Positions 30,168 to 40,478 of a stretch of 64,000 bases of DNA are shown piece by piece; within the stretch, counting starts at the first letter, position 1; every line of letters starts with the position of its first letter. This stretch comes from Colletotrichum lupini. Its lineage: Eukaryota > Ascomycota > Sordariomycetes > Glomerellales > Glomerellaceae. A model generated the notes under the pieces. That model was not told the DNA's origin and ran no database searches. It saw only the letters and a list, made by a program, of their open reading frames with translations. The translations under genes were made by a program, and so were the position numbers. The stretch is from the NCBI RefSeq assembly GCF_023278565.1, contig NC_064677.1, positions 6,448,001 through 6,512,000 of the forward strand, written 5' to 3'.

Positions 30168-30180
30168 TTGGCTGGCTGTC

Positions 30181-33100
30181 AAGCCCTCTGAGAGACGCAG
30201 TCCAGTCAGCAACGCTGCCACACTGGCAAGCCCAAGAAGTGATCTTGACCAGTCAAATCACTCAGGGGTCAGGAAGATGGCGAAAAGCCTGGAAACACTC
30301 GACCATTCAGACTGCGTGTTTGCCCAGGAACGATGGCTCGGCGGAATCGCCCAGGAGAAGCCAAGGGACCTGCAATGGCCAGTTGCAGCGGTGTCCTGAG
30401 TTACTGAGCCATGAACTTTCAACAGAGTCTGCAGTTGTGCAGCGAGCACACCTTGTTCCCACTGACCCGTAGACCCTGAGGACCCCAAGTCCCTGATTTT
30501 GGGATGACCGAGGCGTAGGGTGAGACCATTTGCGGCATGAGATTTGACGATGAAGGAGAGAGCATATTATCCCTCAGCATTCCACCCGTCCCAAGATAAA
30601 GACTCGACGATGAATGGCCCCCCGGAAGAACAATTAAGGTATCGGATTGTCGAGAGACGAGGGAAGCGAATGAAAATCATGGTAATCAACACGGCCGAGC
30701 AGCCAGGGGCCATCCCTTCAGCCTCAGCGAACGGCAACACTGGATCTCAATGATTGGCGACCAGGGATCGACTCCCTCAGAGCCTGTCCCTGTGTGTACA
30801 GAATAAAGTGCTTGTGTACGTATCCCCCCGTCAGTGACATCCCTGCGTTCACCGTGAGCGACTTGCCTCTTCTTGACCGCTGGCCATGACCCCCTCCTTT
30901 TATCCCACTCTCACCTCAGTCTTGCACAAAGTGCGAAGTCCCTTTGCTTTCCTGGGTTGTTCCTGTTCCTGCATCATTGACTTGCTTTCCGTGCTCCATT
31001 CGCCATCTCCGCCGGGGTCATCAGTTGGCACTGGCATGAGCAACACCGGTACGTGGGTCGATGTGCAAGGCGCAGTGATTCCATTCTAGCAACCATAGGA
31101 TCGGAATAGGGTTAGACTGACGGCTCGGTGGGCAGATGTGGTCTTGGTACCCTTGGATTTGCTCCTCTTTTTGACCATTGAGTTGAGAATTGCGTGTCTG
31201 TAGTACTCTACACGGTTGAGGTGGTAGGACTGGAATCGGTAGCAAGCTGACAAGGCAGTCGCACGTAGCCGCGGAGTGGAAAAGGGGTACATGGCTAGCG
31301 CACCGTATATGTGAGGGCCACGCAGGTACCAAGCTGTGCCATACCATGCCATGCCCGACCTTGGTTCCTCGTCTCGTTCGTGAGAATGCTCGGCAGGTTA
31401 TTGGCGCAGAGGAGTCCCCGTATCTGTCTGTATCTGTATCCTGGTTTGGTAACGGATACTAGCCGAAGGCAGCTCGGAGTGCTGGAGCCTGCGTGTACCT
31501 GCGAATAGATGAACAAGAAGCTGGCAGAAACCAGTCAAGCGTGGGCTGTGAGGTCCAGTCATTCCCGTTTGCCCTTGCACGCCACCTCAGATCCAGGGGG
31601 AATTGGGAATGGACCATGTTGCCCTTCCCAGCTAGAGCCCAGAAAATCCAGTCCAGGCCGCCCCAAGAGGAGCCAACGCCTACCTAGTAGGAGGAGAGGA
31701 GCCTCTCGGCGGCGCTACCGTGGGCCCCCCGGCCCCGTCGTGGCTCGCAGGAGGTCCTTCATGGCCCGTCCCAGCCAGTCTCTTTAAAGTACCTTAATCG
31801 CCCTCTCCACGCCCGGTGATCCCAACCACTCTCTGTTTCTCCTCGCCCGTTGTCACGCTGACTCTCTTCGGTCTCCTTTCGGTGAGACGGTTCGCTTTCG
31901 ACTGGAATTCTGGAATTCGACTATTTTTTCTTCTTTGCAAAAGAGAGGCTGGACAACACTCGACGACGTTACACGTATTCTTCTTCTTTGGTGGATACCG
32001 ATTTGGACTTGTTTCGAGGAACAAAGGACTGAGCAACGAAAGAAAGAGCAGAGAGCGCGAAACATACAGCAGGGGGAGCTGAACATCTGAGGTCATTGGA
32101 CGAACACCACCCACCAAACGCCAGGCAAAAACGGAAACCACAACCGTTGAACCCGACCCTTCCAACCTCACTCTGGAACTTACAACCACATCACCACCCT
32201 CACAGCACCTTCCTTCCCTCACGCTCTTTTTCTTGCTCTTTTGCACCGTTTGCACCTTCCTTGAAAACATTTTCCACATTCACTAAGACCACGTGAGAAT
32301 ACTCGCTTGTTGATCACACACCCCCTTCCCCTCCCTTTCGGCAAATCAGCGCTCGGTTCTGCCTTCGAATATCGAACAAACCCACGCCCATTCTTTCCCA
32401 TTCAATCCAACTCCGTCAGCGGCGGTGTACACTCGTTTTTTCTCTCATTCCAAGACAACCAAAAAAAGCTCGCGCTACGCATCACATTCAAGACATTTTC
32501 AACGTCTCCGTTGTCTTGTTTTACTTCATTTTCGTCATCCAGCAATCCAGCAAATCCGGGCATTTCAGCTTTTTTTGAAAATCCCCATCATTCACCTGCT
32601 CAACTTCTCCACACTCGACAAAAGGGATTCCGGCTCCTCGATTCCGAAAAGGACGCGGCACGAGATACTGCGAAGGACCACCTGAGAGACGCACAATATA
32701 TTGACGTTGCTTCGTCCCCCCGTCTTCTCATACGTCAACTTCAGCCACCTGCCTTTTCTCAATTTGTTCAACCGGCTGCTGCTCGGCCAGATTCAGGTCG
32801 ACCTTGACCTCATTTGGATCGCCAATACACCGACCGCCCTCGCTTCCAGGCAAACGATCAGCACAAGGGTATCGACGCAACGACCATCCGGATTTTAATT
32901 CCCCTGGTTGACTTAACGTTCCGTCATTCAGCTTTCGCACATCACTCACCTCGAGGTTGGACGCATTCCTCAGTGACTCGGTCTCCTGCAGTACCTCGAC
33001 TCATCACACGTCACCGTCGACACTGTGCTGATACTTACAAAGGCTTCCGCTTCACTTATTCGGAACAGGCCTGCTATCCCCGTTCTTTCTTTGTCATTTC

Positions 33101-33318
33101 GCTCTCGTCCCGAAGCACAATGACATTGTAGCCGAACGGCCCTTCTCGATAACAGTCTGACTTCTCGCTCTCGCGCCTGCCGGACCGTTCTAGCAATTCA
33201 GCCTAGCCCAACCAAACGAGGCTATCTAGCTCACGTCCTTGGGAGAAACGAACACTCCTTCACCTTTCGTACTCGACTTTCAAGATTTACAGCAAACACA
33301 AACAACACATCCGACCAG
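30181..33318. other. intergenic region and long leader of the ferric reductase gene
   Basis: 30181-31780 holds no recognisable gene. 31790-33318 is strongly pyrimidine-rich with many CTTC/CCAC tracts and short upstream open frames, typical of a long fungal 5' leader. A CACGTGAGAATAC at about 32290 could be an intron donor, but no matching acceptor is certain. Confidence 0.5.
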
Positions 33319-35211
33319 ATGGACTCTCACCGGCGCAGGATCGCCGGCCTGGTGGCGGATTTTATCCCCACCCAGATCCTTCAACAACGTGCTCATGCCG
33401 CTGCCACAACGGGGGCGGCTGAGGCCACCTCCACCATCTCTCCTTACCACTCCAACCTTGCTGGTGTAAACCAGCCCGTCAACATGCTGTTCAAGGACAT
33501 GCTCTGGGCTAGCTTTGGTGGAATGGCAATTGTCGTCCTGGTTATCACCATCAGCCGTATCCTCTGGGCCCAGCTTCGTCATGTCTCGGCCATGTCGGTT
33601 GAGGGTGAGAGGCAAAACTACTGGAAGACGGCTCAGTGGAACTGGATGCCCAGCTTGAAAAAACATCTCATGTACGCCCCTCTCTGGAACAAGCGCCACA
33701 ACAAGGAGATCAAGCTCTCGAGCGCTATCGGCATCGGCACCTTGCCTTCTCGCATGCACAGCGTCATCCTCGGATTCTACATCGCCAGCAACATGATCTA
33801 CATGTTCTTCCTGAACTGGGAGAATGCCAACCTGTACTCTTTCTGCGCCGAACTCCGTGGTCGCTCCGGCACACTCTCCGTCGTCAACATGGTGCCGCTC
33901 ATCATTCTTGCCGGCCGCAACAACCCGTTGATCGGCATGCTTCACGTTAGCTTCGACACCTACAACCTTCTTCACCGATGGGTTGGCCGCATGTCTGTCA
34001 TTGAGGCAGTCCTTCACACTATTGCCTGGTTGATTGTCCAGATCGCCGACAGCGGATGGGATGGCGTTTGGCATAGGATGTCCAACGAGCTCTTCATCGG
34101 CTCGGGCATGGCTGGTACGCTCGCTCTCATTGTCATCATGATCTTGTCGTTCTCGCCCGTTCGCCACGCCTTCTACGAAACCTTCCTCAACGTCCACATC
34201 ATCCTCGCATTCTTCATCTTCCTGATGACCTATATCCACTGCGCCGTCGCTGGTCTTGCGGGTGGCCTTCCTCAACTCCCCTGGATGATTGCTATCTTCA
34301 TTCTCTGGTTCCTTGAGCGTATGGCCCGCATTGTTCGTGTCGCTTACATGAACTGGTCTGACCGCGGTACCACCGATGCCATTGTCGAGGCCGTTCCTGG
34401 CGAGTGCACTCGTGTCACCATGAACCTTCCTCGCTACGTCGACGTCAAGCCTGGCACTCACGCCTACCTGAGGTTCAAGGACATCCGCCCCTGGGATTGC
34501 CACCCCTTCTCCATCGGCTGGGTTGAGCATATTCCTGACCACCGCTCGCTACCTCTTGGAGTGGACGAGGAGAAGGCTACGCTCACTGCCATTGACAAGA
34601 AGAACACAACGACCTCCATCTCTTTCATTATCGGTGCTCAGAGTGGCTTCACTCGTGATCTTTACAACGTTGCCCGCCAGAGCGGTGACCGCGCTATTCG
34701 CATGAAGGCTTGCGTTGAAGGTCCCTACAGTGGCCATCACTCGCTCGACTCGTATGGTCACGCGGTCCTCTTCGCCGGCGCTACTGGCATCACTCACGGT
34801 ATTTCCTACCTCAAGCCCCTCATCGATGGCTACAACAACGGCAGCGTTGCCACGAGACGCATCACCCTCGTCTGGATCGTCCGTGACTACGAAGCTCTCG
34901 AGTGGGTTCGTCCCTGGATGGATACTATCCTTCGCCTCCCCAACCGAAAGGACATCCTCCGTATCCAGCTATACATCACTCGCCCTCAGAACTCTCAACA
35001 GATTGTTTCGGCATCCAACACAGTCCAGATGTTCCCTGGCCGCCCCAACATTCCTCTGATTATGAAGCGTGAGGTGTCGGAGCAGCAGGGCGCCATGTGC
35101 GTCCACATCTGCGGCCCCGGTGCTCTCGCTGATGACGTGAGATCTGCGGTGAGAGAGGTGCAAGACGAGGGCACAGTGGTTGACTTTGTGGAGGAGAGTT
35201 TCACGTGGTAG
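33319..35211 (+). CDS. ferric-chelate reductase (FRE family)
   Basis: Membrane metalloreductase that passes electrons from NADPH through FAD and two haems to extracellular ferric or cupric ions. Single exon, 630 residues. A first membrane span lies at about 57-80 and several more at about 145-345. The ferric-reductase transmembrane domain has two His pairs spaced for bis-haem binding: H219/H233 (HRWVGRMSVIEAVLH) and H293/H307 (HIILAFFIFLMTYIH). The FAD site is HPFSIGW near 394. The NADPH part has GPYSGHHSLDSYGHAVLFAGATGITHG and CGPGALADDVR, and the protein ends in VEESFTW. Length and order fit fungal FRE proteins; which paralogue is unclear. There is no obvious cleavable signal peptide. Iron-responsive regulation is likely from family knowledge, but I did not identify a regulator site. 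Confidence 0.9.
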   Translation: MDSHRRRIAGLVADFIPTQILQQRAHAAATTGAAEATSTISPYHSNLAGVNQPVNMLFKDMLWASFGGMAIVVLVITISRILWAQLRHVSAMSVEGERQNYWKTAQWNWMPSLKKHLMYAPLWNKRHNKEIKLSSAIGIGTLPSRMHSVILGFYIASNMIYMFFLNWENANLYSFCAELRGRSGTLSVVNMVPLIILAGRNNPLIGMLHVSFDTYNLLHRWVGRMSVIEAVLHTIAWLIVQIADSGWDGVWHRMSNELFIGSGMAGTLALIVIMILSFSPVRHAFYETFLNVHIILAFFIFLMTYIHCAVAGLAGGLPQLPWMIAIFILWFLERMARIVRVAYMNWSDRGTTDAIVEAVPGECTRVTMNLPRYVDVKPGTHAYLRFKDIRPWDCHPFSIGWVEHIPDHRSLPLGVDEEKATLTAIDKKNTTTSISFIIGAQSGFTRDLYNVARQSGDRAIRMKACVEGPYSGHHSLDSYGHAVLFAGATGITHGISYLKPLIDGYNNGSVATRRITLVWIVRDYEALEWVRPWMDTILRLPNRKDILRIQLYITRPQNSQQIVSASNTVQMFPGRPNIPLIMKREVSEQQGAMCVHICGPGALADDVRSAVREVQDEGTVVDFVEESFTW

Positions 35212-37672
35212 AAAGAAGAAAGATACCCCACGAAAGATCCGAAGTGGACATGATTTTCAAATCTTTGGGCGTCAACGGTACCAAGCGGGGAAAAGCGCAG
35301 TGTTTTTTACCATCTCTTTTTTTGCGGATCATCAGGATCAGATCGACATGGACATGCTTCTCACGGCCGATGCCTTGTCTCTAATGGCTCGCTCTCTTCT
35401 AACTGTGTACATATTTCACACACCAACTCTTTGGGGCTGAACACATGAGATGGAAAGGTGGACTCTGGACGCACTTTCTGTCGCTGGTTGCCTCGGGCAG
35501 TTTTTTCTGGTCTCCCCAGGTTTTCTGGGAAGACATTTTGTCTAATTGTTGGACGTATATATCCCCCCACACGCAGAGCACATCTCCCACTGCGAGACAA
35601 AGCAGCAGATCGATGTGGCCCTGTCGTTGTAAATAGCATCCGCCTGTCATGAAGATAGACCTACTTAGACGAAGACGTCAATCGGATTTCAAACAAACTT
35701 CTCGCTTCCCAATGACCATTGCGTGACCTCATGTACACCCTAGATAACGCGACGAAGCTGTTATCAATTCTCAACGTACCCTAGTCCCCGTTGCTGTACG
35801 CCTTCTCAGTTAACAACAGTATACGGAGTACGTGTACTGAAAGAAGACATCGGAAAGCGGCTTCTCAACTACCTACTCCGCATTCTGATTCTCATGGTGC
35901 CTGGGGTGACACTTGCTAGACGACGTTGCTGGCCACCTACGACTTTCTCGAATGAGGAAGTCGCAAGTGGATGTGCGGAGTTTGAGACATCTGGTTCAGC
36001 TGTGACTCAGCCCATGACGGAGCTGGCGTGGCCAAGTTTGCCAAACGGCTGGAGTGACACAAGAGTGGCTGCTTTCATCACCATCGAAACCTGGAAGATG
36101 ATGTGTGCTGCGTTGCCAAATTCTTGTACTTGGAGTAGGGAATTACATTGGGAGTCGAGGTCGCATATTTGAGGAGGGCTTCAGTATTACTCTCATCTCT
36201 TAAGGCGGAAGATGATGACTAGGTACCATATCAAGTACCGTCTGTGGGGAAGGGGCGTGTTGTATATCCCAGATCGCAAATCACCTCATCAACCAACGAC
36301 CTCTGGAAACCATCGGCTTTTTGGAGAGACTCCAGAAGTCTGAAGCTCCGAGTCAGCCGCATCAAGTCAAATCCAACCTCTCCCATTGGAAAGTTTGGTT
36401 GCATCGATCAGCCTCATCGATCGTGGAGAGAGTCGCGGTGAAGGGGGATTGGACGTGCGATGCAAACCGAGCCGGTCATCGGCCGGGACTAAGAGCGTAG
36501 TGGACCCGTCCGCCCCATCACCGACTTCTTTCCGGGCCACCACCTGGCACACGATAAGTTGACCGTGGGGGTTTTGCGGAAAACTTGAGTAATTTTGCGA
36601 GCGATGTTCGGAGATGGGCTTGGATTGCACGGCCGGTTAGGTTCGGCATACGTTCAACGACTGTTTATTATCATATCTGGCTTTCAGATTGAACAGCGAG
36701 CTTGTAGCTGTAGGGGGTTCCAATTGTTCTGGAAGGGCATTGTGCGGCCGAGCTTTACAAGGCGTGACCGTCTTCTTCGAGTACCTACCCAAGATGGAGA
36801 GAACGAGTCAGGTCATGCAGCCTCTATCACGATGAAGAAATCAGACGAAGGCCAGAGCGGAATTGATAGATTTCCGAACACCTTACATAAGGTACCTACT
36901 TGGGTAGATGCAGACAACTGTTGGTGTGACGGCCGAGTAATTGCCGTTTTGCTCTACAATTGGCCGCGATGACAGCATTGCTGGGTATCCAGCGTGCCTG
37001 CCCGCCGTGGACGGTTGCTGCCCACCTGCTGTTGCGCAACTTTCAACCCCGCCATCCGCAACCGGTGGCACCAGCCAATAAGAACCGTTGAATGTCGTTC
37101 AGAGGGCGTCCCAGAGGGCGTAATGTGGGGTCTGTGGGCACGGGCGTTGCCCCGCCTTGACATTGAATTTGGAGAAAGGGCGAAGGAGGGTAAAAAAAGT
37201 AAAAAAGATTTTTTTACTTTGGGTTAAGAGAAGTGGAAAAAAAAAAAAAGATTGATTTGGCAATTGCGGCTGGTGCAACTGCCTTCGTCCAATGCGAAGG
37301 AGCTGGGCACCGATTTGCGGCCCTGCGCTGCGGGAAAGGGCAGACTGCATGTACATCCATCCAATGAGTTGAAAACTTGCCTTGATGGTGCCTTGTACTG
37401 TTTTCCCCGGCCGGCATGCGGGACGGGATTGAAGCCTTCTAGGTGCGTTTAGTTGTGCCATACAGTGACAGGCAACGGCAGTAAGTGGAGTGATGGGAAA
37501 GTCTAGACATGCAAATGGCCGCTTTAATGACAAGATTCCATCCAATCCAGCAAAGCAAAAAGCCAAAACAACATAAAAGTAATAGCGAGAGATTTGATCA
37601 TAGGCAGCGTGTGAGGTACATGCATACACCTTTGGGCTGTTCCCTTCCCTTAATGCCGTTCATGGTGGAGGA
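35212..37672. other. intergenic region
   Basis: About 2.5 kb without a recognisable gene. An A/T hairpin lies near 37195-37225 (AAAGTAAAAAA paired with TTTTTTACTTT), followed by a run of 13 A. A possible Leu3-type site lies at 37005-37014. Confidence 0.5.
37005..37014. promoter_or_regulatory. possible Leu3-type site
   Basis: CCGTGGACGG fits CCG-N4-CGG, the site of yeast Leu3, which controls leucine genes. It is about 1.15 kb upstream of the LEU4 start. Such a short pattern occurs often by chance. Confidence 0.2.
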
Positions 37673-37809
37673 GGGGGGGGGGGGGGGGGGGGGGGGGGGC
37701 CCGCGCGGCCCCCCCCCCCCCCCCGCCCCGGCCCCCCCCCTTTTTTCCCCCCCCCCACTTTGGCCCCCCCTTTTTTTTTTTTCTTTCCTTCCCTCCCCCC
37801 CCCCCCCCT
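37673..37809. repeat. poly-G, poly-C and poly-T tracts, possibly an assembly artefact
   Basis: 27 consecutive G (37673-37699) are followed by CCCGCGCGG, then long C runs broken by G, T and A, a run of T, and more C to about 37808. Such a block is unlike anything else in the window except the poly-C at 40455. Confidence 0.85.
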
Positions 37810-38155
37810 CTCTCCTACTACCACACACCACTCTCCCTACACACCACCCATGGCTCTCCACGTCCTCCGTGCTCGTAGTCCCCGGATCTTTGCGACTACG
37901 AACTTTGTGACTCAATTCCTTTTTTCCTTTCCTATCCTTCCCTTCCACCCCTGACTCTGAATTACAATCACATCGACTGTTCTTCTACAAATACCCTCTT
38001 TAGCTTCTGGTCCTTTTACTTCTTCCCGCTGGTCAAGATACTCTCTCTCTCTCTCTCTCACCCGTTTTCCCCAAACCAGACTGTGACGCCATCCCACCAG
38101 GACAAGATCCGCCCCTCCGATCACGACCTGAAAAACTGCCCCGCACTCGCCCAAG
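37810..38155 (+). other. LEU4 leader with a CT microsatellite
   Basis: Pyrimidine-rich leader; a (CT)n run of about ten units lies at 38040-38060. The start codon of LEU4 follows at 38156. Confidence 0.5.
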
Positions 38156-40261
38156 ATGCCCATGTAGGTGACTCAATTGCCGCCCAAAAACCACACGATG
38201 AACTCGACACAAAATCGCCTTGGAGATTTCAGACTAACATTGCTCTGATGCCAGGCTCAAGGAACCGTGGAAGAAGTACAAGCCCTTCCCGGCTCTGAAC
38301 CTCCCGGACCGTCAATGGCCCTCCAAGACCATCACGAAAGCCCCGCGCTGGCTGTCGACCGACTTGCGCGATGGCAACCAGAGCTTGGTTGACCCAATGG
38401 TATGTCTGCTCCACGGCCCCTTCCAAATGTCTCGAAGCGGTGGCACTAACATGGACCCCTTACACAGAACGGTGACGAGAAATGGCGTTACTTCAAGATG
38501 CTGTGCGACTTGGGCTACAAGGAAATCGAAGTATCCTTCCCCTCTGCCTCGCAAACCGACTTCGACTTCACCCGCCGCCTCATCGAGACCCCCGGCGCCA
38601 TCCCCGACGATGTATACCTCCAAGTCCTCTCCCCCTGCCGTGAGGACCTCATCAGGAGGACAGTAGAGTCTCTCAAGGGTGCTAAGAACGCCATCGTCCA
38701 CATCTACCTCGCCACGAGCGAGTGCTTCCGCAGGGTAGTGTTTGGTTTCAGCGAGGACGAGAGCGTTGAGCTCGCCGTCAAGTGCGCCAAGCTGGTGCGC
38801 TCCCTGACCAAGGACGACCCTTCGCAGTCCGGCACAAACTGGCAGTTCGAGTTCAGCCCAGAGACCTTCTCCGACACCTCCCCCGAGTTCGTCGTCCGCA
38901 TCTGCGAGGCCGTCAAGGCCGCCTGGGAGCCCACCTTTGAGGTCCCCATCATCTTTAACCTCCCCGCCACCGTCGAGATGTCCACCCCCAACATCTACGC
39001 CGATCAGATTGAGTTCTTCTGCAGAAACGTCACCGAGCGCGAGAAGATCGCCGTCTCCCTTCACCCCCACAACGACCGCGGATGCGCTGTTGCCGCCGCA
39101 GAGCTGGCCCAGATGGCTGGCGCCGACCGTGTCGAGGGCTGCCTCTTTGGTAACGGCGAGCGCACCGGAAACGTGGACCTCGTCACTCTCGGCCTGAACC
39201 TGTACACGCAGGGCGTCCACCCCAACGTCGACTTCTCGGACCTGAACCGCGTCATCGACATGGTCGAGGTCTGCAACAAGATCCCCGTCCACCCCCGCGC
39301 CCCCTACGGCGGCTCCCTCGTCGTCTGCGCCTTTTCCGGCTCCCACCAGGACGCCATCAAGAAGGGCTTCCAGGTCCGCGAGTCGACCGTCAAGTCCAAC
39401 GACGAGCACTGGCAGATCCCCTACCTGCCCCTCGACCCCACCGACATTGGCCGCACCTACGAGGCCATCATCCGCGTCAACTCCCAGTCCGGCAAGGGCG
39501 GCGCCGCCTGGATCATCCTGCGCAAGCTCCAGCTCGACCTCCCCCGCGGCCTGCAAGTCGCCTTCTCAAAGGTCGTCCAGGACAAGGCCGACCAGCTCGG
39601 TCGCGAGCTCCTCTCGGACGAGATCACGGACCTATTCGAGTCGACGTACTACCTCCGTGACAACCCGCGCTTCACCATTGTCGACTACAGCATCGCGCCC
39701 GACCGCTCGCAGTCCCCTGCGCCGCCCCAGCCCGGCAAGACCCAGGACACAAAGAACCTCAAGCGTGTGTTTGAGGGCGTCGTCTCCATCGACGGCAAGG
39801 AGTACAAGCTGCGCGGCCGCGGAAACGGTCCCATTTCCAGCTTGGCCAACGCCCTCAAGAGCGTGGGCGTCACCCTGGACGTCGAGGACTACAAGGAGCA
39901 CGCTATTGGTGCCGGTCGTGATGTCAAGGCCGCCACGTACATTGAGTGCACGGCCACGGGCACCAAGCAGAAGTACTGGGGTATCGGTATCCACGAGGAT
40001 GTGGTCCAGAGTTCTTTGACGGCCTTGTTGAGTGCCGCTTGCAACGTAAGTCGAATCCACTGTACATCTTTACATGGTGTAGTCGAGTACTAATAATCGA
40101 ATTCACAGTTCGTCGGCAGCCGCCCCGGTAGCCCCATCATTGGCAAGCCCATTCCCTCGAGATCCATGAGCCAGGAGCTGGACCTCGAGTCAACGAACGG
40201 AACCAACGGCGAAGTACCGAATGTTGTGTCCGTCTTGGAAGAGAAGGCGAACGGCTTGTAA
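38156..40261 (+). CDS. LEU4: 2-isopropylmalate synthase
   Basis: First committed step of leucine synthesis: condenses acetyl-CoA with 2-ketoisovalerate. Four exons: 38156-38163 (only 8 nt), 38255-38399, 38468-40045 and 40109-40261, 627 residues. Donors are GTAGGT, GTATGT and GTAAGT, and the last intron has a TACTAAT branch site. The tiny exon gives MP plus two bases of the next Met, and the protein reads [14 protein letters not shown]. The catalytic domain has LRDGNQS (R41, D42), the metal ligands HPH (about 250-252) in LHPHNDRG, and [14 protein letters not shown]. The C-terminal regulatory domain (about 485-600) has [15 protein letters not shown] and [13 protein letters not shown]; this domain mediates leucine feedback in the family. 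No strong mitochondrial presequence is seen with this start. Confidence 0.93.
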
Positions 40262-40454
40262 GGGAAGGGCTATAGGGCAACAGGTTATTGTTTTGTTTTT
40301 CAAGCATATAGGGACATGAGAAAAGTTTGGTTCAAAATGCATATCCAGGGGGGAAGAGAGATAGTCACAAAACAAAAGGATAAATGAATGGCATGTATGA
40401 TGAGATGATACTATGTCGATGGCCGGTGATGTGGCAGCATGGCCGAGGGGTCCT

Positions 40455-40478
40455 CCCCCCCCCCCCCCCCCCCCCCCC
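40455..40478. repeat. poly-C tract of 24 bases
   Basis: Uninterrupted C run in the 3' flank of LEU4, about 190 bp after the stop. It mirrors the poly-G block on the other side of the gene. Confidence 0.9.

Noticed and set aside
33280..34542. 420-codon open frame antisense to the ferric reductase
   Set aside because: Asp/Val/Gly/His-rich shadow; the + strand encodes full haem, FAD and NADPH motifs.
37673..37954. Open frames through the poly-G/poly-C block
   Set aside because: They are translations of homopolymers, probably artefactual sequence.
38312..39556. 414-codon open frame antisense to LEU4
   Set aside because: Shadow of biased codons; no family resemblance.
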